From: Phoronis australis | Lineage: Eukaryota; Phoronida; Phoronidae | DNA: 64,000 nucleotides | Direction of reading: 5' to 3' | Assembly: GCA_002633005.1 (NCBI GenBank) | Contig: NMRA01000264.1 | Location: 135,615 to 199,614, forward strand | Shown: positions 36,201-40,125 of the stretch, piece by piece | Position numbering within the stretch: the stretch's first letter is position 1 | Layout of the letters: every line of letters begins with the position of its first letter | Made by a program: the position numbers and the translations under genes | The notes under the pieces: model-generated | The model's input: the letters and a program-made list of their open reading frames with translations, nothing else | Databases searched by the model: none | Told to the model about the DNA's origin: nothing

Positions 36201-38774
36201 ACTCCTATGGAGATTCACATGTTAGCATCTGTTGTCTGGATACTTTATATTTTATGTCATATTTAAGTCTTGCCGGGAAAGTATTACTGCTGTGCAGTGG
36301 GCTGTAATGCCGATTCACAGAAGTGGGATAAGCTGGATTAATAGCATAGACGCCTTCCTGATGGTCTTGTTGTGCACACAGTGTCACCATTTTGCATTGA
36401 ATATAATCTTACCTTGTGTTCGGGAAGAGTGCGGGAATTTAAAAAAAATAATAATTGGTGTAAATCAAAAGTTATTTTTTGTGATGGTGGACAGGTTTAG
36501 TTTCCTCAAATTTGAAGAAACTTAATTGCCAAATTGTCATTTTCTTCCATTTTTTCATATTAAGCTTATTACATGTTAAAAATGTCTAAATTTTCATCCT
36601 GTGTTTGTTATTGGCATTTGTACAGTGTAAACTTTGCAAATAATGAAGTAAACTCTTCTTTCTGAGTGTTTATCTTTCTTGAAATTTCTCATAAAACAGT
36701 TTCACCTATTCCACCATATTGTTTTCTAAATTAAAGAAACTTGTCTGTAATTTGTAATTCTATGATTGCAATATCGCTTTTCGTATCGTGCACAATAGAA
36801 GTATGCAATCCAACCAATATCTTACAGTATTATGTGGATAACATCATGGCAAATCTGTTTGACTTTCCAAAGGTTTGGCTACAGACTCAGTCACCAAAAG
36901 GCCAAGCAACATTAAGCTGTCAGTGAACTCAGCAGCACCTGCACCCCCTCAGAGACGGAAAAGTCCACACAGAAGGACAAGAGGTCGGGCCAAACCACGT
37001 ATCAGGGGGGCAGTCCTTGGCAGAAAAGTGATCAGAGCTCCACGACAACCTGTCAGGTGGGTACAAGACATTATTATTGTTGTTAAAAGCTAAATGTTCT
37101 GATTTATTTATGCTTTTGTTTGAACTGCTGGCTTTTTGGCATTAAATTTCCTGGTGGTTCTTGCTTATGGCCGTGAGGCTGTTGTCATTACTGCCACTTA
37201 ATGATTTGTTCACATTTCACCTGTTATTGTCGTTTTTTCCTGAAGATGGTAACATCTGTTTATTAACTTTTGTTTTTTGAATTAGTCATTTAGTGTACAA
37301 CTTCAAGCCAGTGCAATATGAAATGAACTAATTGATAAAAAACTCAACTGCTTGTATTATATAAACCAGACTTCAAGGGTCTTATTTATCAAAAGCTGTA
37401 AGTCTGATCATTGCACCTAAGGCTGTTGCAGGCATGATATTGCGAAGGCGACGGTATGATTTTTTAGAGGAGTAAAAACATTGCAAGTGAGAGAAAGTTC
37501 ATAATTTTCCATATTCAGGCTTAGTGACCAACTTGACTAACACAGAGTATGTAGACAATGTTTCATTCTTTAATTAAATTGGTTTTATCTAGGGCTTACA
37601 GTCGAGGTAGCACGGTTAGTACAAACAGCGAGGACATCTATGGAGTAAATGAGCAAACCTATGAGAGTCCTTCAGAAGGTTATGTGTCCCACCAGCATGA
37701 TAGCTATGTATGTACAGACTCAGAGTATGACCCCTATAGTTATCGCCCAAGGTCAAGGTCGAAATGTAAGTTCCTCAATGAAGAAAATGTTTGCCCATTG
37801 ACTAACTTTGGCAATTTGACAGCAGCACGTCTTGAAAATCAACTGACACGCGAGAGTTTATCAAAATTTTGTCAAAACTCACTCATATTCATGATATAAA
37901 CATCTATCTAGCTATGCACAATATTAAAGCTAACTGCCACTTGACATCTCTTCATTAAGTTATGAAAAGACCCACTTATACCTTTAAATAAACACAAATA
38001 TTGAATGTTGAATGATGAATTAAGTGAATGTCGCGTTGCATTGTGGGTCCTTCATTTTCACATGTGAAGAGGCTGCCCTTCTCTATTTATAAGCTAAAAT
38101 GCAATCTACTTGACTGTTGGGTCCAGTTTATTCCGTATTCTCTGTTTCTGAAACACGCAGTTTCCTAGACCCCTTTTATTATGCACATAACGGTTATCTA
38201 CACCAAAACACAGTGACCACAAATTTTTCATCCAGGCATGCTGTGTGCATAAACTCCATTGTTTTAACTAACATCACAACCTTGTTTCATGAAAGTAATG
38301 CATAATGTTACCACATCATCTAGGGTCACGTGGCAGTAGTTGAACAATGCTAATAATAATCTTGGGTTTGACTATTTTAATGATAAAAACACTTCACACG
38401 CCCTTTATGAAATGGGCCCACAAAGGGGCAATTAACTCATATCATGTAGATTGAAGCACATTGACTTGACATGTAGATAGAAGTACATTGCCATCAATTG
38501 TGCTTTCTTTTGTTTCGCAGATCTCCAGACCACCCCGTATCCCTCCACTGGTGATTCGCCAGAGACACCTGGCTGTGATGAGAGGAAGCCCCTGGTGTCA
38601 GCCTTGGCTCGTACTGCACTTGCCAGTCCAAACGAGGAAGAAGAGACGAGTTTGCTGGAGAGGTACTACCATCCCGTCATGGACAATGCTAGCCTCAACT
38701 CCAGCGGTGACATGGTATTGACTCTAAGTGATTGTACTGACGGACATTACACAGATAACTACACAGTTGTGTAA
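1030..38774 (+). CDS. DSCAM: DSCAM-family cell adhesion receptor, 36 placed exons, 5' partial
   Basis: Type I membrane immunoglobulin-superfamily receptor. In other animals DSCAM proteins mediate homophilic recognition in neurite self-avoidance and axon guidance. The placed exons total about 6.39 kb (about 2,128 residues) with compatible phases at every junction. They encode Ig2-Ig9, FN1-4, Ig10, FN5-6, one TM helix (residues about 1473-1496 of this partial protein) and a tail of about 630 residues. The Ig10 inserted between FN4 and FN5 is specific to DSCAM. All nine Ig domains seen keep both disulfide cysteines and the W. Signal peptide and Ig1 are not in the window. Exons: 1030-1332, 3612-3890, 4250-4507, 5117-5413, 5634-5744, 8725-8886, 11817-11974, 12862-12988, 13272-13391, 13918-14094, 14529-14670, 15945-16093, 16516-16647, 17230-17406, 17885-18193, 18544-18690, 19150-19305, 19701-19831, 20678-20834, 21249-21363, 21679-21845, 23795-23893, 24306-24494, 25483-25658, 26646-26766, 29777-29938, 31425-31646, 32540-32733, 33260-33356, 33779-33946, 34492-34638, 35409-35675, 35981-36139, 36873-37056, 37593-37765, 38521-38774. 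Confidence 0.93.
2861..3367 (-). mobile_element. LINE (non-LTR retrotransposon) 3' ORF fragment
   Basis: The minus-strand reading frame (about 168 aa) begins [10 protein letters not shown] and has RICAIC, then HFICHCP. This Cys/His-containing segment is the typical C-terminal tail following the reverse transcriptase domain in CR1/L2/jockey-type LINE ORF2 proteins. No RT core is seen upstream, so it is a 5'-truncated, non-functional copy. It sits inside the Ig2-Ig3 intron, antisense to the host gene. Confidence 0.65.
3612..3890 (+). CDS. DSCAM: DSCAM exon: Ig3
   Basis: Phase 1-1 exon encoding a whole Ig domain. It shows [13 protein letters not shown], then YLWKKDG, then the D-S-G-V-Y-K-C-S motif. 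The acceptor is GGACGCAG and the donor A|GTAAGA. The Pro-Xaa-Tyr-Xaa-Trp spacing matches DSCAM Ig3. It is single copy, with no array of alternative versions in the flanking introns (2.3 kb and 0.36 kb). Confidence 0.9.
4250..4507 (+). CDS. DSCAM: DSCAM exon: Ig4
   Basis: Phase 1-1 exon for a complete Ig domain: [29 protein letters not shown]. The acceptor reads CCTTAGAG. The second AG is chosen because it preserves phase 1, while the first AG would break the frame. The donor is G|GTAAGT. Confidence 0.88.
4830..4995 (-). mobile_element. Second LINE 3'-end fragment
   Basis: Read on the minus strand, the segment gives a degraded LINE C-terminal end (an LVNLCK-like stretch). It is followed by a 3' UTR-like end with AATAAA and a TTGATTGATT-type microsatellite tail, as in CR1/L2-like retrotransposons. 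It lies in the Ig4-Ig5 intron. It is short and decayed, so the clade assignment is uncertain. Confidence 0.45.
5117..5413 (+). CDS. DSCAM: DSCAM exon: Ig5
   Basis: Phase 1-1 exon: [36 protein letters not shown] and YECVASN. The G-D-V-V-S-Y-V-N-I pattern is a very characteristic DSCAM Ig5 stretch. The acceptor is CTTTGTAG and the donor G|GTAAAC. Confidence 0.92.
5634..5744 (+). CDS. DSCAM: DSCAM exon: Ig6, first half
   Basis: Phase 1-1 exon: [30 protein letters not shown]. The I-R-P-M-x-N-x-T-A opening matches DSCAM Ig6. The acceptor is TTTACAG and the donor AAAG|GTAAGT. The second half of the domain is in the exon at 8725, about 3 kb downstream. The intervening intron is packed with repeats and contains the assembly gap. 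Confidence 0.88.
6170..6206. other. Assembly gap (37 N)
   Basis: A run of 37 N between a G-rich stretch and a poly-A tract of about 32 bases. The homopolymers probably stopped sequencing or assembly. It lies in the intron that splits Ig6, so no coding sequence is interrupted. Confidence 0.99.
6207..6345 (-). mobile_element. tRNA-derived SINE-like sequence
   Basis: On the minus strand there is an A-box-like GAGGTAGTGGTAAC (6319-6332) and a B-box-like GAGTTCGAGTG (6279-6289) about 30 bases apart. About 40 bases further on is an oligo-T tract (oligo-A on the plus strand, next to the N gap). This is the layout of a tRNA-derived SINE. A functional tRNA is unlikely because I cannot fold a full cloverleaf. 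Confidence 0.5.
6880..8560 (+). repeat. Dispersed modular repeat family, copy A (CCCCTAGTGGC modules)
   Basis: The segment is built of modules of about 150-300 bp. Recurring phrases include TGCCTCTGTATC, AAATTGGCAGATGTG, TTTTCATGAAA and degenerate cores of the form CMCCTAGTGGC or CCCCTAGTGAC (near 7397, 7813, 8061 and 8346). The same phrases recur at 27.3-29.7 kb and, inverted, at 57.3-58.35 kb. I see no intact ORF. It is probably a non-autonomous or decayed transposable element. Confidence 0.7.
7891..8022. repeat. 22-bp tandem repeat, 6 copies
   Basis: Six consecutive 22-bp units of the form GAGRTGGTAGGAGATGACTA plus two bases, with one diverged unit (GGTGGTCTTAGATG). It lies inside repeat copy A in the intron splitting Ig6. 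Confidence 0.9.
8725..8886 (+). CDS. DSCAM: DSCAM exon: Ig6, second half
   Basis: Phase 1-1 exon: [29 protein letters not shown]. It completes the Ig6 disulfide begun in the exon at 5634. The acceptor is CTCACTAG and the donor G|GTGAGT. Confidence 0.88.
9166..9302 (+). repeat. GGGGGCTATAGCCCCC-type repeat, two tandem copies
   Basis: Two adjacent diverged copies of a motif with a palindromic G-run/C-run core, then ACTTTTTTCARTG and a GCGCCGCC-like end. A related inverted fragment occurs near 51682-51722. It resembles a dispersed non-autonomous element, but the family is not identified. Confidence 0.6.
11151..11265. mobile_element. Palindromic MITE-like element
   Basis: Inverted arms of about 17-20 bases: TGGCAACAGTCTCTTA on the left and the complement of TAAGAGACTATTGCCA on the right. 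The interior holds GAGAACCAC and, inverted, TGGTTCCC. A related palindrome is found in the 3' UTR of this gene near 40040-40125. It is short with no coding capacity, and target-site duplications were not resolved. Confidence 0.6.
11817..11974 (+). CDS. DSCAM: DSCAM exon: Ig7, first half
   Basis: Phase 1 in, phase 0 out: [36 protein letters not shown]. The S-G-D-L-P-I-T-I run is a hallmark of DSCAM Ig7. The acceptor is TTTTGCAG. The donor CGA|GTGCGT is non-optimal, but it gives exact alignment length and phase with the next exon. A GTAATT donor six bases later would be out of phase. Confidence 0.85.
12862..12988 (+). CDS. DSCAM: DSCAM exon: Ig7, second half
   Basis: Phase 0 in, phase 1 out: [26 protein letters not shown]. 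It completes Ig7. The acceptor is TATTCAAG and the donor G|GTGAGT. It is single copy. In arthropod Dscam1 the equivalent Ig7 exon is highly multiplied. Confidence 0.86.
13272..13391 (+). CDS. DSCAM: DSCAM exon: Ig8, first half
   Basis: Phase 1-1 exon: [30 protein letters not shown]. The acceptor is TATTTCAG and the donor CAAG|GTAACC. It pairs with the exon at 13918. Confidence 0.88.
13918..14094 (+). CDS. DSCAM: DSCAM exon: Ig8, second half
   Basis: Phase 1-1 exon: [27 protein letters not shown], ending in LTV. The acceptor is TACAACAG and the donor A|GTAAGT. The N-G-S-L-x-I motif before the F-strand is typical of DSCAM Ig8. Confidence 0.88.
14404..14508. repeat. 15-bp tandem repeat, about 7 copies, just before the Ig9 acceptor
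   Basis: Degenerate units of GGTCACTTCACTWCC. The array ends 20 bases before the Ig9 acceptor and contributes pyrimidine-rich sequence. One frame would read as 5-residue repeats (FTSGH-like), but this is out of frame with the Ig9 exon, so it is not coding. Confidence 0.88.
14529..14670 (+). CDS. DSCAM: DSCAM exon: Ig9, first half
   Basis: Phase 1 in, phase 2 out: [25 protein letters not shown]. The acceptor is TCATTTCAG and the donor CCCAG|GTATAG. The split Arg codon is completed by the exon at 15945. Confidence 0.87.
15727..15908. repeat. 46-bp tandem repeat, 4 copies, before the second Ig9 exon
   Basis: Four 46-bp units starting ACCATAAGAGATTGGTCTGG, with a few substitutions between copies. 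The array ends about 37 bases before the acceptor of the exon at 15945. Confidence 0.9.
15945..16093 (+). CDS. DSCAM: DSCAM exon: Ig9, second half
   Basis: Phase 2 in, phase 1 out: [27 protein letters not shown], ending LVVQ. The acceptor is TCAACAG and the donor CAAG|GTATGA. It completes the last Ig of the membrane-distal block. Confidence 0.88.
16516..16647 (+). CDS. DSCAM: DSCAM exon: FN1, first half
   Basis: Phase 1-1 exon: [32 protein letters not shown]. The W-T-x-x-F-x-G-x-S-x-I-T-x-Y pattern matches the first fibronectin III repeat of DSCAM. The acceptor is ATTTCCAG and the donor ACAG|GTCAGT. Confidence 0.88.
17230..17406 (+). CDS. DSCAM: DSCAM exon: FN1, second half
   Basis: Phase 1-1 exon: [26 protein letters not shown]. 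Three AG acceptors lie close together. The one at CGTTTTCAG (17229) is chosen because it alone keeps phase 1 and avoids an in-frame stop, while the upstream CTTCCAG would read into TAG. The donor is GAGG|GTATGT. Confidence 0.86.
17885..18193 (+). CDS. DSCAM: DSCAM exon: FN2, complete domain
   Basis: Phase 1-1 exon covering a whole FN3 domain: [54 protein letters not shown]. It is the only FN domain here without an internal intron. The acceptor is TTCGACAG and the donor GATG|GTAAAT. Confidence 0.92.
18544..18690 (+). CDS. DSCAM: DSCAM exon: FN3, first half
   Basis: Phase 1-1 exon: [39 protein letters not shown]. The L-N-G-I-L-Q-G motif is strongly DSCAM-like. The acceptor is GTGTTCCAG and the donor GAAG|GTACCT. 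Confidence 0.88.
18845..19090. mobile_element. TIR element (MITE family M1), copy 1
   Basis: Ends are near-inverted copies of CGGTAAAATCTCACCAATTT (left CGGTGAATTCTCACCAATTT; right the complement of AAATTGGCGAGATTTTACTG), bounded by TA on both sides as in Tc1/mariner-type target sites. It is about 246 bp with no ORF, in the FN3 intron. Related copies lie near 26392, 40945 and 44519. Confidence 0.7.
19150..19305 (+). CDS. DSCAM: DSCAM exon: FN3, second half
   Basis: Phase 1-1 exon: [33 protein letters not shown]. It matches the second half of DSCAM FN3 (K-Y-T-N-Y-S-x-Q-V-L-A-F-T-R). The acceptor is ATGTTTCAG and the donor GACG|GTAATC. Confidence 0.9.
19539..19558 (+). promoter_or_regulatory. 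CTCF-like motif in the FN3-FN4 intron
   Basis: CCACTAGGGGGCGCC matches the vertebrate CTCF core (CCASYAGRKGGCGC). Here it is probably the edge of a small repeat related to the CCCCTAGTGGC family. Function is not shown by sequence alone. Confidence 0.35.
19701..19831 (+). CDS. DSCAM: DSCAM exon: FN4, first half
   Basis: Phase 1 in, phase 0 out: [34 protein letters not shown]. The acceptor is TTGTTGTAG and the donor ACG|GTCAGT. It joins in frame to the exon at 20678. Confidence 0.86.
20678..20834 (+). CDS. DSCAM: DSCAM exon: FN4, second half
   Basis: Phase 0 in, phase 1 out: [25 protein letters not shown]. The acceptor is TCCTTGCAG and the donor CAGA|GTAAGA. Confidence 0.87.
21249..21363 (+). 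CDS. DSCAM: DSCAM exon: Ig10, first half
   Basis: Phase 1 in, phase 2 out: [20 protein letters not shown], then [17 protein letters not shown]. The Ig domain placed between FN4 and FN5 is diagnostic of DSCAM. W-K-x-D-x-x-L-P-C matches the family. The acceptor is TTTCCCAG and the donor AAAG|GTAAAT. Confidence 0.89.
21679..21845 (+). CDS. DSCAM: DSCAM exon: Ig10, second half
   Basis: Phase 2 in, phase 1 out: [20 protein letters not shown], then [19 protein letters not shown]. The G-x-D-E-I-I run is a conserved DSCAM Ig10 ending. The acceptor is TTGCACAG and the donor CAAG|GTGAGT. Confidence 0.9.
21846..23794. other. 1.95-kb intron between Ig10 and FN5
   Basis: AT-rich sequence with short spurious ORFs only. 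I see no exon, RNA gene or recognisable repeat. Confidence 0.6.
23795..23893 (+). CDS. DSCAM: DSCAM exon: FN5, first half
   Basis: Phase 1-1 exon: [20 protein letters not shown], then [13 protein letters not shown]. The W-x-x-G-x-N-G-G-S-x-I motif is that of DSCAM FN5. The acceptor is ACCCGCAG and the donor ACAG|GTAAGT. Confidence 0.88.
24306..24494 (+). CDS. DSCAM: DSCAM exon: FN5, second half
   Basis: Phase 1-1 exon: [20 protein letters not shown], then RNFEGPS and ETIKAKT. The L-x-C-G-T-x-Y-K-F motif fits DSCAM FN5. The acceptor is GTTTCAG and the donor TCAA|GTAAGC. Confidence 0.88.
24834..25168. other. DSCAM: Unmerged haplotype copy with truncated FN6 exon
   Basis: These 335 bases recur almost identically at 25170-25620, across a single N at 25169. 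The only large difference is one extra 116-bp tandem unit in the second copy (335+116=451). The exon part (25031-25168) stops at the N without a donor. This is best explained as the end of one contig overlapping the next, not a biological exon duplication. Confidence 0.85.
25246..25476. repeat. 116-bp tandem unit, two copies (one in the other haplotype)
   Basis: The unit begins CTTATGGGACATATAACAAG, at 25246 and again at 25361. The allelic copy before the N has it only once. The units differ by a few substitutions. Confidence 0.85.
25483..25658 (+). CDS. DSCAM: DSCAM exon: FN6, first half
   Basis: Phase 1 in, phase 0 out: [19 protein letters not shown], then [19 protein letters not shown] and YQVFGD. 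The W-x-x-G-G-C-P-I-T-x-[FY] motif is a strong DSCAM FN6 signature. The acceptor is TGTCTTCAG and the donor TAT|GTGAGT. This is the complete copy; the partial one before the N is treated as redundant. Confidence 0.9.
26213..26388. repeat. Degenerate tandem repeat, about 55-60 bp unit, 3-4 copies
   Basis: Repeated TGACAAGTC..GTTGTAGAGTTCC..TATGTTTGTGAAA phrases. They are diverged between copies and lie immediately left of a TIR element at 26392. Confidence 0.7.
26392..26597. mobile_element. TIR element (MITE family M1), copy 2
   Basis: The left end TA-CGGTAAAATCTCACCAATTT matches the family TIR. The right end reads as the complement of TAGTGAAATCTCCCC, a diverged TIR. It is about 205 bp and non-coding. 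Confidence 0.6.
26646..26766 (+). CDS. DSCAM: DSCAM exon: FN6, second half
   Basis: Phase 0 in, phase 1 out: [20 protein letters not shown], then QAGQTD and FATLTYEG. The D-L-x-x-A-T-W-Y motif and the F-A-T-L-x-Y-[DE]-G ending are typical of the last DSCAM FN domain. The acceptor is ATTTTCAG and the donor GGAA|GTAAGT. Confidence 0.9.
27300..29690 (+). repeat. Dispersed modular repeat family, copy B, split by a TIR element
   Basis: Same modules as 6.9-8.56 kb, with CCCCTAGTGGC-like cores near 27452, 27588, 27747, 27891, 29053 and 29197. It ends with a GGGCGCATTTCAAGGC phrase also found inverted at 57.28 kb. It is interrupted at 27947-28741 by a separate insertion. No intact ORF is seen. Confidence 0.7.
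27947..28741. mobile_element. 795-bp TIR element nested in repeat copy B
   Basis: The left end GGGCTGTTCCAGTAAAATC and the right end (reverse complement GGGCTGTTCCAGCAAAATC) form terminal inverted repeats. They continue through a G-rich GTGTGGGAGGGGG / GTATGGGAGGGGG stretch, about 35 bp in all. TGA occurs on both sides (27944-27946 and 28742-28744). Removing the element and one TGA restores the host repeat phrase TTATTGATGGATTTTCATG. No transposase is seen. Confidence 0.8.
29777..29938 (+). CDS. DSCAM: DSCAM exon: juxtamembrane and transmembrane
   Basis: Phase 1-1 exon. After FN6 it encodes an extracellular linker ([15 protein letters not shown]), then a hydrophobic helix of about 24 residues starting [13 protein letters not shown], and a stop-transfer [11 protein letters not shown]. 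The acceptor is TGGCTTCAG and the donor AAAG|GTAGGT. Only one TM exon is seen, whereas arthropod Dscam1 has two alternatives. Confidence 0.92.
30095..30819. other. DSCAM: Unmerged haplotype copy with truncated cytoplasmic exon
   Basis: About 725 bases repeated nearly identically at 30821-31546 across a single N (30820), with a few substitutions and one base of length difference. It includes a cytoplasmic exon fragment (30698-30819) cut at the N without a donor. Read as a contig overlap or second haplotype, not a real exon duplication. Confidence 0.87.
31425..31646 (+). CDS. DSCAM: DSCAM exon: first cytoplasmic segment
   Basis: Phase 1-1 exon: [20 protein letters not shown], then [17 protein letters not shown], an acidic stretch [10 protein letters not shown] and PPWGFNSSN. 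No enzymatic domain is present. The acceptor is CATTTCAG and the donor GCCG|GTATGA. This is the complete copy. Confidence 0.87.
32540..32733 (+). CDS. DSCAM: DSCAM exon: cytoplasmic, DDITPYATF motif
   Basis: Phase 1 in, phase 0 out. It starts [13 protein letters not shown], a tyrosine motif conserved in Dscam cytoplasmic tails. It continues through a Ser/Thr/Asn-rich stretch to QQARQK. The acceptor is CCTTTCAG and the donor AAG|GTAAGG. The Tyr in P-Y-A-T is a plausible SH2-adaptor site (inference). Confidence 0.88.
33260..33356 (+). CDS. DSCAM: DSCAM exon: cytoplasmic, proline motif
   Basis: Phase 0 in, phase 1 out, 32 codons: [17 protein letters not shown]. The PPPPAELL run is a plausible SH3/EVH1 ligand and resembles motifs in Dscam tails. 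The acceptor is ATTTGACAG and the donor TCAG|GTACTG. Confidence 0.82.
33779..33946 (+). CDS. DSCAM: DSCAM exon: cytoplasmic, symmetric
   Basis: Phase 1-1 exon: [36 protein letters not shown]. It is Ser/Asp-rich with no recognised domain. The acceptor is GGCATGCAG and the donor GAAG|GTAGAA. Being symmetric, it could be skipped without a frameshift. Confidence 0.75.
34492..34638 (+). CDS. DSCAM: DSCAM exon candidate: cytoplasmic, possible GC-AG donor
   Basis: An open stretch after a strong acceptor (TTTCTTGTAG) reads [20 protein letters not shown], then [15 protein letters not shown] and [14 protein letters not shown]. The KYASAE and Ser/Pro-rich composition looks like DSCAM tail. No GT donor fits. 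AG|GCATGA at 34638 would give a GC-AG intron with correct phase 1. Otherwise reading continues about 14 codons to a TAG, giving an alternative C-terminus. Confidence 0.5.
34696..34985. repeat. 58-bp tandem repeat, 5 copies, with internal hairpin
   Basis: Five near-identical 58-bp units starting AGATGATTCTATTGACAATA (34696, 34754, 34812, 34870, 34928). Each unit contains GTGATAAG and, 14 bases later, its complement CTTATCAC, able to form a stem-loop. It lies in a DSCAM intron. Confidence 0.93.
35409..35675 (+). CDS. DSCAM: DSCAM exon: cytoplasmic, Ser/Thr-rich with LLQAYENAR
   Basis: Phase 1-1 exon: [20 protein letters not shown], then [12 protein letters not shown]. It continues Ser/Thr/Pro-rich to [10 protein letters not shown]-x-x-E-E-L-x-x-A-Y-E-x-A is a motif shared with vertebrate DSCAM tails, and [12 protein letters not shown] is also family-like. 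The acceptor is TTTTGCAG. A decoy copy of TGCAGGTAGCCAC lies 45 bases upstream but leads to a stop. The donor is GAAG|GTATGG. Confidence 0.87.
35981..36139 (+). CDS. DSCAM: DSCAM exon: cytoplasmic, tandem acceptors
   Basis: Reads [20 protein letters not shown], then [20 protein letters not shown] and LIALPY, phase 1-1. Two in-phase AG acceptors are nine bases apart (after 35980 and after 35989). Neither has a strong pyrimidine tract. The donor CATACC|GTGAGA keeps phase 1. A later GTCAGC donor would not. Confidence 0.6.
36873..37056 (+). CDS. DSCAM: DSCAM exon: cytoplasmic, basic Pro-rich segment
   Basis: Phase 1 in, phase 2 out: [16 protein letters not shown], then [20 protein letters not shown] and PRQPV. 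It is highly basic with PxxP-like strings. Acceptor CCAAAG (36872) or CTACAG (36884): both keep phase 1. The donor is GTCAG|GTGGGT and joins to the exon at 37593, restoring Arg. Confidence 0.72.
37593..37765 (+). CDS. DSCAM: DSCAM exon: cytoplasmic, Tyr-rich
   Basis: Phase 2 in, phase 1 out: [20 protein letters not shown], then [18 protein letters not shown] and [15 protein letters not shown]. It has many Tyr residues flanked by acidic residues or Pro, suggesting phosphorylation-dependent docking (inference). The acceptor is TTTATCTAG and the donor AAAT|GTAAGT. Confidence 0.85.
38521..38774 (+). CDS. DSCAM: DSCAM terminal exon, PDZ-ligand-like C-terminus
   Basis: Phase 1 in: [18 protein letters not shown], then [17 protein letters not shown], an acidic [14 protein letters not shown], and the end DNYTVV with TAA at 38772-38774. 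The last three residues T-V-V fit a class I PDZ ligand (T/S at -2, hydrophobic at 0). Vertebrate DSCAM ends in a similar Y-T-L-V. The acceptor is TTTCGCAG. A parallel frame ([11 protein letters not shown]) is a shadow. Confidence 0.92.
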
Positions 38775-40039
38775 TGGTTATGGAGAGTGTCAGATGAACT
38801 GAGAAGAATAAGGAATTCTTGTTGCATGTCTGGACACGGACTGGGCAAAGTGTATTTCTTAAGAAGTGCCTTGATGGTATGGTTGCATAGACTGAAGTAG
38901 AGATGTGTAGAGCGTGTATGATGAATTTGTGATCTCTGAACCTGTTCAGTCTTTACTACTTCAAGTTAAATGTGAGAAAAATATGTATCAGCATTTATGG
39001 AAGTTAGGATTCAAGAAGAAAAGTATGAAGAAATAGTGTTCTGAGTTGCAAATTTTGTATAAATGATTGCTAAGACTTTGTCAGGCACCTTTCAGTTGCC
39101 TGCTATGTTTGCAACCCAGAGGGTGTCCTCCTGGAATAATATTGTTTGTTATAAATGAGGGAGCTGCAAACCTGGTATCTGTCCTTGACCTCTAATGAAG
39201 AGGGTGCGGTGTATTTATGTGTGTTCCACTCTGATGAGTTCATGTTAAAAACAGTGGAAGACCAAGGAATATCAGATGATGACGTGTATAGTACTTGATA
39301 TGTTGTACGCTGTCCATGTTAGTGTGAATTGTCAGTGTTAAAATTGTGATATTTTTATATAATGTGGTCTATGTGTGAATATCGTGTATCACGAGACAAT
39401 GTCCTAATTACCTTTGTGCAACACTTACACACCTTGCCCACATAACTAGCTTCAGATAATATGTAAAGGATCACCTCTTCTGTGCAATTGAATGTTTGCT
39501 CATTATTAGCGCGAATTTCATGTTGATTTTGATCTTGAAATTCAAATATTAAGCCTATTTATTGAGAAGTAATTTATTAAATCTGTATAAAGTGTATATA
39601 GTTTTAGTTGATGGTGCATGTTAACGACTTTGTTGTATGTGAACTGTGAATCAAAGGTCAATGTCAAAAAGACCGAGTCTGTGTGCAATACTAGCTTACC
39701 GTGCTTTTTGACTTAAAGTCATGACTTGTTTGCAGGCATGTATATATTGAAATGGTTCTATTTTTGCTCATACAGTTGCTGACGCCAATCATTAGTGCAA
39801 TCAAAGTTTTTCCAAGTCATCTTTTGATGAGGCCATATTTTAAACAAACCTGGGGCCTTTTTTGAGTTGTATTACGAGGGGAGCATTACTTTGAGGTATT
39901 GTCTCTATTATAAAATCACTTTCAAGTTAGATAGTTTAACTGTACGAATAGCTGCTCCATTGTTGAGGAAATTGCTAACTCCCAGTCGAGTTTAGAGTTT
40001 ATCGTGTCTACAACAATTACTGGAAATAGTCATGTACAG

Positions 40040-40125
40040 GGGGTCTGCATTATGAGAACCAGTTTTCTCCACCGAATAATAGGACTCAAACTGGTTCTCA
40101 ATATGGGGTACCCATGTAAGTGATC
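40040..40125 (+). mobile_element. Hairpin-forming MITE-like palindrome in the 3' UTR
   Basis: Perfect 13-base arms TGAGAACCAGTTT (40053-40065) and AAACTGGTTCTCA (40088-40100) with a 22-base loop. The stem extends imperfectly outwards (TACAGGGGG... against ...CCCATGTA). It resembles the palindrome at 11151-11265, so it is probably a small mobile element. Confidence 0.65.
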
